NCBI RefSeq assembly: GCF_001648595.1
Contig: NZ_LBAW01000004.1
Span: forward strand, 124,001 to 188,000
Direction of reading: 5' to 3'
DNA from: Legionella bozemanae
GTDB taxonomy: Bacteria; Pseudomonadota; Gammaproteobacteria; Legionellales; Legionellaceae
DNA: 64,000 bases
Part shown: positions 1 to 9,065 of the stretch, one piece after another
Position numbering within the stretch: position 1 is the first letter of the stretch
Layout of the letters: each line of letters starts with the position of its first letter
Program-made: the position numbers and the translations under genes
The notes under the pieces: model-generated
Seen by the model: the letters and a program-made list of their open reading frames with translations, nothing else
The model's database searches: none
Told to the model about the DNA's origin: nothing

Positions 1-464
1 GGGAACTTTTGATGAACAATTTGTGTCAAATCACCGCCATCATCCAGCAATAAATTAGGAGTCCAATGATTCGGTCCAGCAAGGGTTTGTTCCACGCACC
101 ACCAGTACTCCTCCTCGGTTTCACCTTTCCAGGCAAAGACAGGAATACCTTGAGCAGCTATAGCTGCAGCGGCATGATCCTGAGTGGAAAATATATTACA
201 AGAAGACCAGCGAACTTCAGCACCCAAAGCAATCAATGTTTCAATCAGCACTGCTGTTTGGATTGTCATGTGCAAGCAACCTGCTATTCGAGCGCCTTTT
301 AACGGCTTTGTTGCAGCAAATTCTTCACGTAAAGCTATTAAACCTGGCATTTCGGTTTCAGCAATCGCAATTTCCTTACGTCCCCAAGAAGCCAGCGACA
401 TGTCAGCTACTTTATAATCCTCTGTCATTTTGCTCCCTGCTCCTACTTTATTGACTACTTCCAT
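1..464 (-). CDS. ahcY: adenosylhomocysteinase, N-terminal part (runs off the window)
   Basis: Hydrolyses S-adenosylhomocysteine to adenosine and homocysteine, closing the SAM methylation cycle in the cytoplasm. Reading the minus strand gives [36 protein letters not shown] and then [30 protein letters not shown] and [10 protein letters not shown], all typical of the family's N-terminal substrate-binding region. About 154 residues lie inside the window; the NAD-binding and C-terminal parts are outside. ATG codons at 464 and 428 are both in frame; I chose the upstream one. It lies downstream of metK on the same strand, the usual pairing in Legionella, separated by a 143-bp spacer that holds an inverted repeat. 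Confidence 0.93.
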   Translation of the reverse strand, partial: MEVVNKVGAGSKMTEDYKVADMSLASWGRKEIAIAETEMPGLIALREEFAATKPLKGARIAGCLHMTIQTAVLIETLIALGAEVRWSSCNIFSTQDHAAAAIAAQGIPVFAWKGETEEEYWWCVEQTLAGPNHWTPNLLLDDGGDLTQIVHQKF

Positions 465-508
465 TAGCGTCTCCCTTTAGGATCTGTTGACAATTCTACT
501 ATCTTAGT

Positions 509-591
509 CAAAATGATGAGATTTTATGCGCTCCGATACTCACATACTTCGTGTATGCTGCATTCTGGTGCTCTAAAATCGCATCATTTTG
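509..591. repeat. imperfect inverted repeat between metK and ahcY
   Basis: Arms 509-526 and 574-591 are complementary over 18 bases with one mismatch (CAAAATGATGAGATTTTA against the complement of TAAAATCGCATCATTTTG). A small palindrome, CATAC-TTCGT-GTATG, sits in the 47-base centre. It occupies the metK/ahcY spacer and could be a small non-autonomous repeat or an RNA hairpin in the transcript. There is no T-run, so it does not look like a simple terminator. Confidence 0.55.
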
Positions 592-607
592 TCTTAATCT
601 AGCGATC

Positions 608-1756
608 TTATAAAGCTTTACGTAGCTCAGTTACTTTATCCAAACGTTCCCATGGAAAGCTCTCGCGTCCATAATGACCATAGGTGGCCGTTTGTCTGTA
701 AATTGGACGAAGTAAATCATGATATTCAATAATACCTTGTGGTGTTAAGTCAAAATGAGTATTAATTAATTCAATAATCTCGCTATTCTGTAAACGACCG
801 GTACCAAACGTTTCAACAAAAATTGAAGTGGGCTCAGCAACACCAATTGCATAAGAAATTTGTAGCTCACACTTATCAGCCAGTCCCGCAGCAACTATAT
901 TTTTTGCAACATGTCGCGCTGCATATGCTGCTGAGCGATCTACTTTGGAAGGATCTTTACCTGAGAAACATCCCCCTCCATGCCGCGCCATGCCACCATA
1001 AGTATCTACGATAATTTTACGACCAGTGAGCCCACAATCGCCTAAAGGACCACCAATAACAAACCGACCTGTTGGGTTGATAAAGTAACGTGTTTTATGG
1101 GTTAACCATTCGCTAGGTAATGTTGTTTTAATAATTTCTTCACGCACCGCCTCGACTAAATCCTGATAGCCAATTTCAGCTGCATGTTGCGTTGAGAAAA
1201 CAACGGTATCTACTTCAACAGGGATACCTCTTTCATATTTTAAGGTTATTTGACATTTGGCATCAGGCCGCAACCAGGGTAAGGCTCCAGATTTACGCAA
1301 ATGAGCTTGTCTTTCCATCAACCGATGAGCATAAGCAATAGGAGCTGGCATATAAACATCGGTCTCACGGCTGGCATAACCGAACATTAAACCTTGATCC
1401 CCAGCGCCAAGAATTTTCGTTTCTTTATTATCTACACCTTGAGCAATATCAGGAGATTGCTTGCCTATGGCAGAAAGTACTGCGCAAGATTCCCAATCAA
1501 AACCCATTTGCGAGCTATTATAACCTATTTCTTTAACTACTTGTCGCGTTACCGCTTCCACGTCTACCCAAGCTTTAGTAGTAATTTCTCCACCGACTAA
1601 TACCATACCTGTTTTAACAAACACTTCACAAGCAACCCGAGCAGAAGGATCCTGCATTAAAATAGCATCTAGAATTGCATCAGAAATTTGATCCGCTATT
1701 TTGTCAGGATGTCCTTCGGAAACTGACTCAGACGTAAAAACGTAACTTTCATTCAT
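608..1756 (-). CDS. metK: S-adenosylmethionine synthetase
   Basis: Makes S-adenosylmethionine from methionine and ATP, releasing phosphate and pyrophosphate; cytoplasmic tetramer. The 382-residue product is the usual bacterial length. It carries the N-terminal [16 protein letters not shown] motif, the [12 protein letters not shown] hexapeptide region, and the glycine-rich [19 protein letters not shown] loop. The start at 1756 has a good ribosome site (AGAGGA) eight bases upstream. It sits between carA and ahcY on the same strand, so SAM synthesis and SAH recycling are probably co-expressed. The upstream leader contains a strong hairpin. Confidence 0.98.
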   Translation of the reverse strand: MNESYVFTSESVSEGHPDKIADQISDAILDAILMQDPSARVACEVFVKTGMVLVGGEITTKAWVDVEAVTRQVVKEIGYNSSQMGFDWESCAVLSAIGKQSPDIAQGVDNKETKILGAGDQGLMFGYASRETDVYMPAPIAYAHRLMERQAHLRKSGALPWLRPDAKCQITLKYERGIPVEVDTVVFSTQHAAEIGYQDLVEAVREEIIKTTLPSEWLTHKTRYFINPTGRFVIGGPLGDCGLTGRKIIVDTYGGMARHGGGCFSGKDPSKVDRSAAYAARHVAKNIVAAGLADKCELQISYAIGVAEPTSIFVETFGTGRLQNSEIIELINTHFDLTPQGIIEYHDLLRPIYRQTATYGHYGRESFPWERLDKVTELRKAL

Positions 1757-1784
1757 TAATTAGTCCTCTTAAATATTAGATACT

Positions 1785-1808
1785 CAAGATACTTCAAAAA
1801 GTATCTTG
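1785..1808 (-). promoter_or_regulatory. strong hairpin in the carA-metK spacer
   Basis: Minus-strand CAAGATACTT, loop TTTG, AAGTATCTTG: a perfect 10-bp stem that extends further past one mismatch. It lies between the carA-facing side and the metK ribosome site. There is no following U-run, so it may be a leader structure of metK or an mRNA boundary rather than a terminator. It does not resemble the SAM-I or SAM-II riboswitch consensus that I know. Confidence 0.45.
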
Positions 1809-1818
1809 GGTATATTTC

Positions 1819-2931
1819 CTATTTCATCAATTGTATAAATTCATTAAATATTATTTCTATATCATGGGGTCCGGGACTGGCTTCCGGATGTCCTTGAAAA
1901 CCCAAAGCTGGTTTTTCCTTATGTCTGATACCCTGCAGGGTATTATCAAATAAAGAGCGATGAGTAATCGCAAGACAGTCGGGCAAACTCTCTTCATCTA
2001 CTGCAAAACCATGATTTTGACTGGTTATAAAAACACGCTTTTTCCCTTCAGTTTCAATTACAGGATGATTGGCGCCATGATGACCGAATTTCATTTTTTT
2101 GGTCACTCCACCGCAAGCTAAAGCTAAAATCTGAAAACCCAAACAAATACCAAATAGAGGAATATCATGTGCCAAAAACTCCTGGGTTGCACGAATAGCA
2201 TAATCGCACGCCTGCGGATCTCCTGGGCCATTTGATAAAAATACCCCATTGGGATTCATCGCTAAAACTTCCGCAGCAGAGGTTTTTGCAGGAACTAAAG
2301 TTAAATGACATCCTTTATCATGCAATATACGCAGAATATTGTGCTTTACTCCAAAATCATAGGCAACGACATGAAATTGTTGCGGCTGGGAACCATTCCC
2401 CCATTCGCCTTGGCCATCATGCCAACGCTCTATGGTTTTTCTAGAAACTTCCAACGCCAAATCAACACCCTGCAACCCAGAAAAAGATCGTGCTTTTTCC
2501 AAAACCAGTTCTGGATTCTCTATATCAGTACTAATGCAAGCACCCAAAGCTCCATGCTCTCGTAAACGTAAGGTTAAATCCCGGGTATCAATTCCAGCAA
2601 TAGCAACTACTCCATTTTTTTTGAGCCAATCTGGAAGAGAGTGTTCCGCACGATAATTACTATGGATTATTGAAGAGTTACGAAGCACCAAACCCGCAGC
2701 CCAAACTTTATTTGACTCCATATCTTCATGCGTACATCCAGTATTTCCTACATGTGCTGTAGTCAATGTAATGATTTGTCGTGTATAGGAGGGATCAGTG
2801 AGCATTTCCTGATAACCCGTTAAAGACGTATTAAAAACCAACTCGCCGACACAATCGCCTGTTGCTCCTACCGAAATACCCTCATAAACGGTACCATCGG
2901 CTAATACTAAAATTGCTGGTTGGTTCATCAT
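1819..2931 (-). CDS. carA: carbamoyl-phosphate synthase small (glutaminase) subunit
   Basis: Hydrolyses glutamine and channels ammonia to the large subunit CarB, which makes carbamoyl phosphate for arginine and pyrimidines. The 370-residue product has the N-terminal CPSase_sm domain ([19 protein letters not shown]) and a C-terminal class I glutamine amidotransferase domain with nucleophile Cys263 in [15 protein letters not shown], plus SQNHGFAVD and GHPEASPGP carrying the catalytic His. Unlike in enterobacteria, carB does not follow; metK is next. Two consecutive ATG codons begin the gene and no strong ribosome site is visible. Confidence 0.97.
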   Translation of the reverse strand: MMNQPAILVLADGTVYEGISVGATGDCVGELVFNTSLTGYQEMLTDPSYTRQIITLTTAHVGNTGCTHEDMESNKVWAAGLVLRNSSIIHSNYRAEHSLPDWLKKNGVVAIAGIDTRDLTLRLREHGALGACISTDIENPELVLEKARSFSGLQGVDLALEVSRKTIERWHDGQGEWGNGSQPQQFHVVAYDFGVKHNILRILHDKGCHLTLVPAKTSAAEVLAMNPNGVFLSNGPGDPQACDYAIRATQEFLAHDIPLFGICLGFQILALACGGVTKKMKFGHHGANHPVIETEGKKRVFITSQNHGFAVDEESLPDCLAITHRSLFDNTLQGIRHKEKPALGFQGHPEASPGPHDIEIIFNEFIQLMK

Positions 2932-2989
2932 GGATCTACTCTACTCGTCTGGTTATTCAATGTGTTTTTTTAGTGGCCTTAGTGAATCT

Positions 2990-3075
2990 GTAGCTTGGAA
3001 TGAAGCGCAGCGAAACCCGGGGGGGAATATTCTGCTACACAAAACCCGGCTTCCGCCGCGCTTCGCCCAGGCTAC
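2990..3075. repeat. dispersed palindromic repeat, family A, copy 1
   Basis: Left arm GTAGCTTGGAATGAAGCGCA continuing into GCGAAACCCGGG; right arm reads CCCGGCTTCCGCCGCGCTTC then GCCCAGGCTAC. It matches, arm for arm, the copies near 4336, 21474, 32091, 36029, 52989 and 61075. It lies between carA and dnaJ. Confidence 0.75.
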
Positions 3076-3156
3076 AGCGACGATTATAAATCACTTGGCC
3101 GAAAAGCTCAAAAAATGCACATTTAGATAAATGTGAGCAATTGTAACTTACTTATT

Positions 3157-4296
3157 TCAAAATTTCATGTCTTCGAAGAATTTTTTCACACCTGCAAACC
3201 AGGAATTGGAGCGTGGAGAATGTTTTCCCTTAGAATTTTCCAATGACTCTTGAAATTTGGTTAATAATTCTTTTTGCTCTCGTGATAAATTTACAGGGGT
3301 TTCTATAACCACTTTACATAACAAATCCCCTTGGCCATGCCCACGTACGGATTTCATCCCTTTACCTCTTAAACGAAACACTTTACCGGTTTGCGTTTCT
3401 TCAGGGATCTTTAAAGTGACACGTCCTTCAAGGGTTGGCACTTCTATAGAACCGCCCATAGCTGCGGTGATAAAACTTATTGGCACTTCACAATGTAAGT
3501 CATTTTCATGACGTTCAAATATAGCATGTTTTTTTACGTTGATTTGTACATAAAGATCACCAGAGCCACCACTGTGCGTACCTGCTTCCCCTTCTCCGCT
3601 TAAACGAACCCGATCGCCGTTATCAACACCGGCAGGAATTTTAACGGTAAGTTTTTTACTTTCACGTACTCGTCCTTGACCATGGCAGTCTGGGCATGGA
3701 TCAGAAATAGTTTTTCCTTCACCATGACAACTAGGACAAGTTTGCTGAATGGAAAAGAAACCTTGCTGAATTCTAACTTGTCCCATACCACTACAGGTTT
3801 CACAAGTTTTTGGTTGGGTTCCTTTTTTGGCACCACTACCACTACAGGTAGAACAAGTACCATGTCTGGGAACTGTAATTTGCACTTCTTTACCCTGTGC
3901 CGCTTCTTCAAGGGTTAATTGCACATTAAATTGTAAATCAGCACCGCGTTGGCCACGAGATTGTCGTCCTGCCCCTCGCCCACCCGAAAAGATATTTTCA
4001 AAAATGTCTTCAAATACGTCGCCAAAACCTCCGAAACCACCAAAACCTCCTTGTCCACCGCGCATGGAGGGATCAACACCTGCATGACCAAATTGATCAT
4101 AAGCCGCACGTTTTTGCGGATCAGAAAGAATGCTGTAAGCGTATTGAATTTCTTTAAATTTTTCTTCTGCAGCAGAATCACCAGGATTACGATCAGGGTG
4201 ATACTTCATTGCCAATCTGCGATATGCTTTTTTAATTTCAGCATCACTTGCAGTTCGACTGACTTCTAAAAGTTCATAATAATCCCGCTGTTCCAT
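3157..4296 (-). CDS. dnaJ: chaperone DnaJ
   Basis: Type I J-protein that delivers unfolded clients to DnaK and stimulates its ATPase. The 379-residue product shows the J-domain with HPD at residues 33-35, a Gly/Phe-rich linker ([24 protein letters not shown]), four CxxCxGxG zinc-binding repeats ([32 protein letters not shown]), and the C-terminal client-binding domain. It is downstream of dnaK on the same strand with a 155-bp spacer occupied by a palindromic repeat. That repeat may alter the dnaK/dnaJ mRNA ratio (inference). Confidence 0.98.
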   Translation of the reverse strand: MEQRDYYELLEVSRTASDAEIKKAYRRLAMKYHPDRNPGDSAAEEKFKEIQYAYSILSDPQKRAAYDQFGHAGVDPSMRGGQGGFGGFGGFGDVFEDIFENIFSGGRGAGRQSRGQRGADLQFNVQLTLEEAAQGKEVQITVPRHGTCSTCSGSGAKKGTQPKTCETCSGMGQVRIQQGFFSIQQTCPSCHGEGKTISDPCPDCHGQGRVRESKKLTVKIPAGVDNGDRVRLSGEGEAGTHSGGSGDLYVQINVKKHAIFERHENDLHCEVPISFITAAMGGSIEVPTLEGRVTLKIPEETQTGKVFRLRGKGMKSVRGHGQGDLLCKVVIETPVNLSREQKELLTKFQESLENSKGKHSPRSNSWFAGVKKFFEDMKF

Positions 4297-4335
4297 AACT
4301 ACTCACAATATTAAAAATTAAAAATGGACAATGTG

Positions 4336-4418
4336 GTCTAGGTACAGCGAAGCGGAACCCGGGATTAAGAAGATTATTCATGCCTATCCCGGGTTCCGCT
4401 TCGCTGCACCCAGGCTAC
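4336..4418. repeat. dispersed palindromic repeat, family A, copy 2 (between dnaK and dnaJ)
   Basis: Near-perfect inverted arms: GTCTAGGTACAGCGAAGCGG then AACCCGGG, and after a 20-odd base centre CCCGGGTTCCGCTTCGCTGC then ACCCAGGCTAC. As RNA it would fold into a stem of about 30 bp. It fills most of the dnaK-dnaJ spacer. Confidence 0.85.
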
Positions 4419-4451
4419 ATTACACCTAGGGCTAAATCACGATATCACCAA

Positions 4452-6395
4452 TTATTTTTTATCGTCTTTAACTTCCTCAAACTCAGCATCTACAACACCT
4501 TCATCAGCTTTAGCTGATTCTTGGGGTTGCGCTTGTTCTTGGTGTGCCTGTTCTTGTCCTGCTTGCCCTTCTGATGCTTTTTTAGCATAAACTCGCTCAG
4601 CCATTTTTGCAGAAGCCTCGCTTAGCACTTTTAATTTGTCTTCAATTTGTGCTTTATCACTACCCTGAATTGCCTCTTTTAATTCAGCAATAGCATTTTC
4701 AATCCCTTTTTTCTCCTCTTCGTTGAGTTCGCCTGCCAAATCTTTCATGGATTTTTCACAGCTATGAATCAAGCTGTCTGCCTGATTGCGTAGCTCTGCC
4801 ATTTCCTTAAATTTCTTATCTTCATCAGCATGGGATTTAGCATCTTTGATCATTGCTTCCACCTCTTCATCACTCAAACCACTGGATGCTTTAATGACAA
4901 TTGATTGAGCCTTACCTGTCGCTTTATCTTTAGCAGAAACATTAAGGATACCATTCGCATCAATATCAAAAGTTACCTCAATTTGTGGAACACCGCGTGG
5001 AGCAGGAGGAATATCATTCAAATCAAATCGACCTAACGATTTATTTGCAGAGGCCTGATCCCGTTCCCCTTGTAACACATGGACAGTCACTGCTGTTTGA
5101 TTATCATCCGCAGTAGAAAACACCTGGGTCGCTTTTGTTGGGATTGTGGTATTTTTCTCGATGAGTTTTGTCATCACACCACCCATAGTTTCGATACCTA
5201 AAGACAAAGGAGTTACGTCAAGCAACAAAATATCCTTTACTTCACCAGATAATACTGCAGCTTGAATGGCAGCACCTACAGCAACTGCTTCATCAGGGTT
5301 AACATCTTTACGTGGCTCTTTACCAAAAAATTCTTCCACTGTTTTTTGGACTAAAGGCATACGGGTTTGACCACCCACCAAAATAACTTCATTAATTTGT
5401 GATACAGTCAATCCAGCATCTTTCAATGCGATTTTGCAAGGCTCTATTGTACGCTCAACCAATTTCTCCACCAAAGACTCCAGTTTAGAGCGAGTCAATT
5501 TGATATTTAAGTGTTTTGGTCCAGAAGCATCCGCTGTAATATAAGGTAAATTAACATCTGTTTGTTGTGCTGAAGAAAGTTCAATTTTTGCTTTTTCAGC
5601 AGCATCTTTCAGTCGTTGTAACGCCAATGGATCGTTGTGTAAATCAATACCAGTATCTTTTTTAAATTCAGAAGCCAGATATTCAATCAAAGCCAAGTCA
5701 AAGTCCTCACCACCCAGGAAGGTATCACCATTTGTTGCGAGTACTTCGAATTGATGTTCTCCATCAACTTCTGCAATTTCAATAATTGAGATATCAAAAG
5801 TACCACCACCAAGGTCATACACAGCAATGATTGAATCACCGCGTTTTTTGTCCATACCGTAGGCAAGAGCAGCAGCGGTAGGCTCATTGATGATACGTTT
5901 TACTTCAAGACCAGCAATACGGCCAGCATCTTTGGTTGCCTGACGTTGGGAGTCGTTGAAATAAGCAGGTACAGTAATCACCGCTTCTTTCACCTCTTCG
6001 CCGAGATAATCTTCTGCGGTTTTTTTCATTTTGCGCAGTACTTCAGCAGAAATTTGAGGCGGCGCTTTGTCTTGATCTTTCACACGAACCCAAGCATCAC
6101 CATTATCCGCTTTAACAATCTTGTAAGGCACCATTTTGATGTCTTTTTGAACAATCGCATCATCAAAACGACGACCAATCAATCGTTTAATTGCAAATAA
6201 GGTATTATCCGGGTTAGTTACTGCCTGACGTTTTGCAGATTGTCCAACCAGTACTTCACCATCATCTGTAAAAGCGACGATGGAAGGCGTAGTGCGGTGG
6301 CCTTCACTGTTTTCAATAACCTTAGGTTTATCACCCTCCATCACAGCGACACATGAGTTGGTAGTACCTAAGTCGATTCCTATAATTTTAGCCAT
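4452..6395 (-). CDS. dnaK: chaperone DnaK (Hsp70)
   Basis: ATP-dependent Hsp70 chaperone; cytoplasmic. The 647-residue product shows the actin-fold nucleotide-binding domain ([18 protein letters not shown] at the start, then [26 protein letters not shown] and [10 protein letters not shown]), the substrate-binding domain ([14 protein letters not shown]) and the acidic C-terminal [15 protein letters not shown] Gln/Glu/Ala-rich linker precedes that tail. It lies between grpE and dnaJ. It has its own sigma-32-type promoter just upstream in addition to the one before grpE. Confidence 0.99.
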   Translation of the reverse strand: MAKIIGIDLGTTNSCVAVMEGDKPKVIENSEGHRTTPSIVAFTDDGEVLVGQSAKRQAVTNPDNTLFAIKRLIGRRFDDAIVQKDIKMVPYKIVKADNGDAWVRVKDQDKAPPQISAEVLRKMKKTAEDYLGEEVKEAVITVPAYFNDSQRQATKDAGRIAGLEVKRIINEPTAAALAYGMDKKRGDSIIAVYDLGGGTFDISIIEIAEVDGEHQFEVLATNGDTFLGGEDFDLALIEYLASEFKKDTGIDLHNDPLALQRLKDAAEKAKIELSSAQQTDVNLPYITADASGPKHLNIKLTRSKLESLVEKLVERTIEPCKIALKDAGLTVSQINEVILVGGQTRMPLVQKTVEEFFGKEPRKDVNPDEAVAVGAAIQAAVLSGEVKDILLLDVTPLSLGIETMGGVMTKLIEKNTTIPTKATQVFSTADDNQTAVTVHVLQGERDQASANKSLGRFDLNDIPPAPRGVPQIEVTFDIDANGILNVSAKDKATGKAQSIVIKASSGLSDEEVEAMIKDAKSHADEDKKFKEMAELRNQADSLIHSCEKSMKDLAGELNEEEKKGIENAIAELKEAIQGSDKAQIEDKLKVLSEASAKMAERVYAKKASEGQAGQEQAHQEQAQPQESAKADEGVVDAEFEEVKDDKK

Positions 6396-6441
6396 TATCT
6401 TCTTGCTCCAAAGTAGTAATTTCTAATGTGATGATTCTTAT

Positions 6442-6467
6442 ATGGGGTATAATTTGTCAATTTCAAC
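6442..6467 (-). promoter_or_regulatory. sigma-32 (heat shock) promoter before dnaK
   Basis: Minus strand: GTTGAAA (-35; positions 6467-6461), a 13-base spacer, then CCCCAT (-10; positions 6447-6442). The known sigma-32 consensus is CTTGAAA, a spacer of 11-16 bases, then CCCCAT-T. It sits 46 bases upstream of the dnaK ATG, so it can drive dnaK apart from grpE. Confidence 0.8.
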
Positions 6468-6484
6468 CCACAAAGCTCACATTT

Positions 6485-7093
6485 TTATTTTTTTGATACG
6501 ACAACACGGGCTGGCCTAATCACGCGATCACTCAGTTTGTATCCCTTTTGGAATACTGCTAATACTGTATTGGGTTCTGCATCGGGAGCATCTTGCATAG
6601 ACATCGCTTCATGAAGTTGTGGATCAAAAGGTACACCAATCGGGTCAATTTGCTGAACCTCGAATTTTTTCAATACATCCATAAAAAGCTTCAGAGTTAA
6701 TTCTAAACCTTCACGCATTGATGCATCCTCTGCTTTAACAACCAATTGCAAGGCCTGTTCTAAGCTATCGATTACCGGTAATAAATCGGTAATTAACTTC
6801 TCAATACCATACCGATGAGCATTAGCTACTTCACGCTCAGCACGACGACGCACATTATCCAATTCCGCTTGAGCACGGACTGCTTTCTCCCAATTTTCAT
6901 GAGCTTGCTGTTCAGCAAGAGTGAGTTTTTCGCTCAATTCTATATAACTTGGATGATCTAAAGAAGGTTCCTGGTGTACTATCTCTTCAGGCTCCATAGT
7001 GTCTTCTTCAGGATGCTCAATTTCTTTGGATTCTTTAGATTCATGTTCTTCTTTAAATTGATGCCAATTTTTTTTATCTTGTTTTTTACTCAT
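6485..7093 (-). CDS. grpE: nucleotide exchange factor GrpE
   Basis: Releases ADP from DnaK; homodimer with a long coiled coil. The product has about 202 residues: a charged, Glu-rich N-terminus, a coiled coil (LAEQQAHENWEKAVRAQAELDNVRRRAEREVANAHRYGIEKLITDLLPVIDSLEQAL), and the C-terminal beta domain (GVPFDPQLHEAM through KGYKLSDRVIRPARVVVSKK). I chose the ATG at 7093 (MSKKQDKKNW) over an in-frame start at 7111, because GGAGAGGAG lies seven bases before it. First gene of grpE-dnaK-dnaJ; a sigma-32 promoter precedes it. Confidence 0.96.
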   Translation of the reverse strand: MSKKQDKKNWHQFKEEHESKESKEIEHPEEDTMEPEEIVHQEPSLDHPSYIELSEKLTLAEQQAHENWEKAVRAQAELDNVRRRAEREVANAHRYGIEKLITDLLPVIDSLEQALQLVVKAEDASMREGLELTLKLFMDVLKKFEVQQIDPIGVPFDPQLHEAMSMQDAPDAEPNTVLAVFQKGYKLSDRVIRPARVVVSKK

Positions 7094-7136
7094 GTAATTA
7101 CTCCTCTCCAACAGCTTAGCAATGTGAAAACCAGAG

Positions 7137-7162
7137 ATGGGGGCACCTGAGAAGATTTCAAG
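7137..7162 (-). promoter_or_regulatory. sigma-32 (heat shock) promoter of the grpE-dnaK-dnaJ operon
   Basis: Minus strand: CTTGAAA (positions 7162-7156), a 13-base spacer, then CCCCAT (positions 7142-7137). Both hexamers match the sigma-32 consensus exactly. It is 43 bases upstream of the chosen grpE start. Confidence 0.88.
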
Positions 7163-7354
7163 GGTAATTAAATTTTTATTGCAGCAAATTAATATAAATC
7201 ACGGCAATACAAACTAAAAAAAGTATTTTTCAAGCCCCTAATTTCATATGAGCGTTGTGCTCCATCTAAATCAAAGAACTCAGTCTTTTTCAATGCAAAA
7301 CTCATAAGAAAACTATTTTCCACCGTGAGAAGGGAAACACTTATAGCTGACCTC

Positions 7355-7415
7355 AAGCACCTACAGCAGCAGACGCTGTCAGGTGCTTAGCTCATAATAA
7401 TATTCTCTTTATGAG
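7355..7415. promoter_or_regulatory. two tandem hairpins upstream of the DAHP synthase gene
   Basis: Hairpin 1: AAGCACCT (7355-7362) pairs with AGGTGCTT (7381-7388), and inside it ACAGC pairs with GCTGT. Hairpin 2: CTCATAA (7391-7397) pairs with TTATGAG (7409-7415). They lie in the roughly 400-bp gap between the divergent grpE and DAHP synthase genes. No T-run follows either, and I find no convincing leader peptide rich in aromatic codons. The rest of 7163-7571 is AT-rich and shows no gene. Confidence 0.5.
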
Positions 7416-7571
7416 CATAAACCCTCCTTCCATTTGCCCTTCAAAGTCCACTAAAGTTTCTATATAGACGCATACAGATGGATAAAAGCTTTATCATTTA
7501 TGGTCCAGTTCGCTTGCAGTATGTGTTCATTTATTCCATACTTAGACTCAAAAAAGTTACATGGGTTTTTT

Positions 7572-8906
7572 ATGCAAAAATGGTCGCCTACGTCTTGGCT
7601 CCAATACTCGTATTTACAAGCTGCAACTTATGCTGATAACGAACAGTTAAATAAAATTGTAGAGCAACTGAGCCTTTTACCTCCACTAGTTACCAGTAGT
7701 GAAGTAAAAAATTTAAAAAAAGAAATTGCACGTGCTGGACGTGGAGAAGCTTTTATTCTTCAAGGTGGTGACTGTGCTGAGTCATTTAATGATTGTCGCT
7801 CAGAAATTATCAGTAATAAATTAAAAATCATTTTACAGATGAGTTTGATTTTATTGCATGGGTTACGAAAACCCATTATTCGTGTGGGGCGCATCGCCGG
7901 GCAATATGCAAAACCCCGTTCTTCGGATTATGAAACAATTGATGGTGTTACTTTACCCAGTTATCGGGGTGATCTGGTCAACTCTCCAGAATTTACCCAA
8001 GAAGCACGAGAACCCAATCCTAAATTATTGTTACAAGCCTACAACTGCTCAGCAATTACCTTAAATTTTATTCGTAGTTTGCTCGATAGTGGTTTTGCTA
8101 GCCTCAATCATCCCCAACAATGGGATTTAGGTTTTGTTGAACATTCAAAGCAAAAAGAAGAATACCAAACTCTAGTTAAATCAATTGCCGATGCGTTGGA
8201 CTTTTTAGATACTATTGGTGGCATACAATCCAGTAATTTATCTAAGGTCGATTTTTATACTTCCCATGAAGCCCTGCATTTGCATTATGAGCAAGCATTG
8301 ACGCGGCAGATGGAAGATGGTTTATGGTATAACCTTTCTACTCACCTTCCCTGGATTGGTATGCGCACTGCACAAATTGACAGCGCGCATTTGGAATTTT
8401 TACGTGGCGTAGAAAATCCTATTGGCATCAAAATCGGACCTGGAGCCACTCCCGAATGGTTGGAAGAAGTATTGAACAGAGCGAATCCTCAGCGCGAAGA
8501 AGGACGACTTTTATTGTTTACTCGCCTCGGAGCGCAACATATAGATAAACTACTTCCCCCTCTTATTGAAACAGTGAGAAAAACAAAAGTCCCAGTTACC
8601 TGGTCTTGTGATCCCATGCATGGTAATACAGAAACTACAGCGGATGGCATTAAAACACGTCATTTTGATAATATCCTTTTAGAGTTAAAACAAGCTTTGG
8701 AAATCCACCGCAATATGGGTAGTTATCTAGGTGGTGTTCATTTTGAACTTACTGGTGATAATGTTACTGAATGCATTGGCGGTGCTCGTGGGTTAGCGGC
8801 TGACGATCTGAAAAAAGCCTATCATAGTCTGGTTGATCCCCGACTCAATTATGAACAATCAATCGAAATGGCCATTCAATTGAGCAGGCAGTTTAGGAAC
8901 GAATAA
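7572..8906 (+). CDS. class II 3-deoxy-7-phosphoheptulonate (DAHP) synthase
   Basis: Condenses phosphoenolpyruvate and erythrose 4-phosphate to DAHP, the first step of the shikimate pathway. The protein (about 444 residues) belongs to the plant/actinobacterial class II family, shown by WSPTSW at the start, LQGGDCAESF, VGRIAGQYAKPRSS, FYTSHEALHLHYE, IKIGPGATPEWL, VTWSCDPMHGNTE and GGVHFELTGDNVTECIGG. I start at MQKWSP because family members begin close to that motif; an in-frame ATG at 7500 would add 24 residues that look unrelated. A rho-independent terminator follows. Class I AroF/G/H enzymes are unrelated in sequence. Confidence 0.94.
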   Translation: MQKWSPTSWLQYSYLQAATYADNEQLNKIVEQLSLLPPLVTSSEVKNLKKEIARAGRGEAFILQGGDCAESFNDCRSEIISNKLKIILQMSLILLHGLRKPIIRVGRIAGQYAKPRSSDYETIDGVTLPSYRGDLVNSPEFTQEAREPNPKLLLQAYNCSAITLNFIRSLLDSGFASLNHPQQWDLGFVEHSKQKEEYQTLVKSIADALDFLDTIGGIQSSNLSKVDFYTSHEALHLHYEQALTRQMEDGLWYNLSTHLPWIGMRTAQIDSAHLEFLRGVENPIGIKIGPGATPEWLEEVLNRANPQREEGRLLLFTRLGAQHIDKLLPPLIETVRKTKVPVTWSCDPMHGNTETTADGIKTRHFDNILLELKQALEIHRNMGSYLGGVHFELTGDNVTECIGGARGLAADDLKKAYHSLVDPRLNYEQSIEMAIQLSRQFRNE

Positions 8907-8983
8907 AACGCTTTATTTGCCATAAATGTTAGGGGCTGCGGATCCTGTTTCCTCCAAACTTTTCTTTATAAAACTCAGTAAAA

Positions 8984-9011
8984 GAGAGCTCAAGAAAGAA
9001 GCTCTCTTTTT
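8984..9011 (+). terminator. rho-independent terminator after the DAHP synthase gene
   Basis: GAGAGCT (8984-8990), a nine-base A-rich loop, AGCTCTC (9000-9006), then TTTTT. Placed 78 bases after the stop codon; the oriented T-run fits plus-strand termination. Confidence 0.8.
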
Positions 9012-9065
9012 CCTGAAGTGGAATATCAGAGCAAATATCCTCATAACGAGAAGACGATGCTTGCT

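Noticed and set aside
1757-1818. SAM riboswitch before metK
   Set aside because: The spacer is only about 60 bases and holds one simple hairpin; no pseudoknot or conserved SAM-binding core can be drawn.
3600-4269. Long open frames overlapping dnaJ on both strands
   Set aside because: They are alternate-frame readings of the repetitive Gly-rich and zinc-finger coding region of dnaJ.
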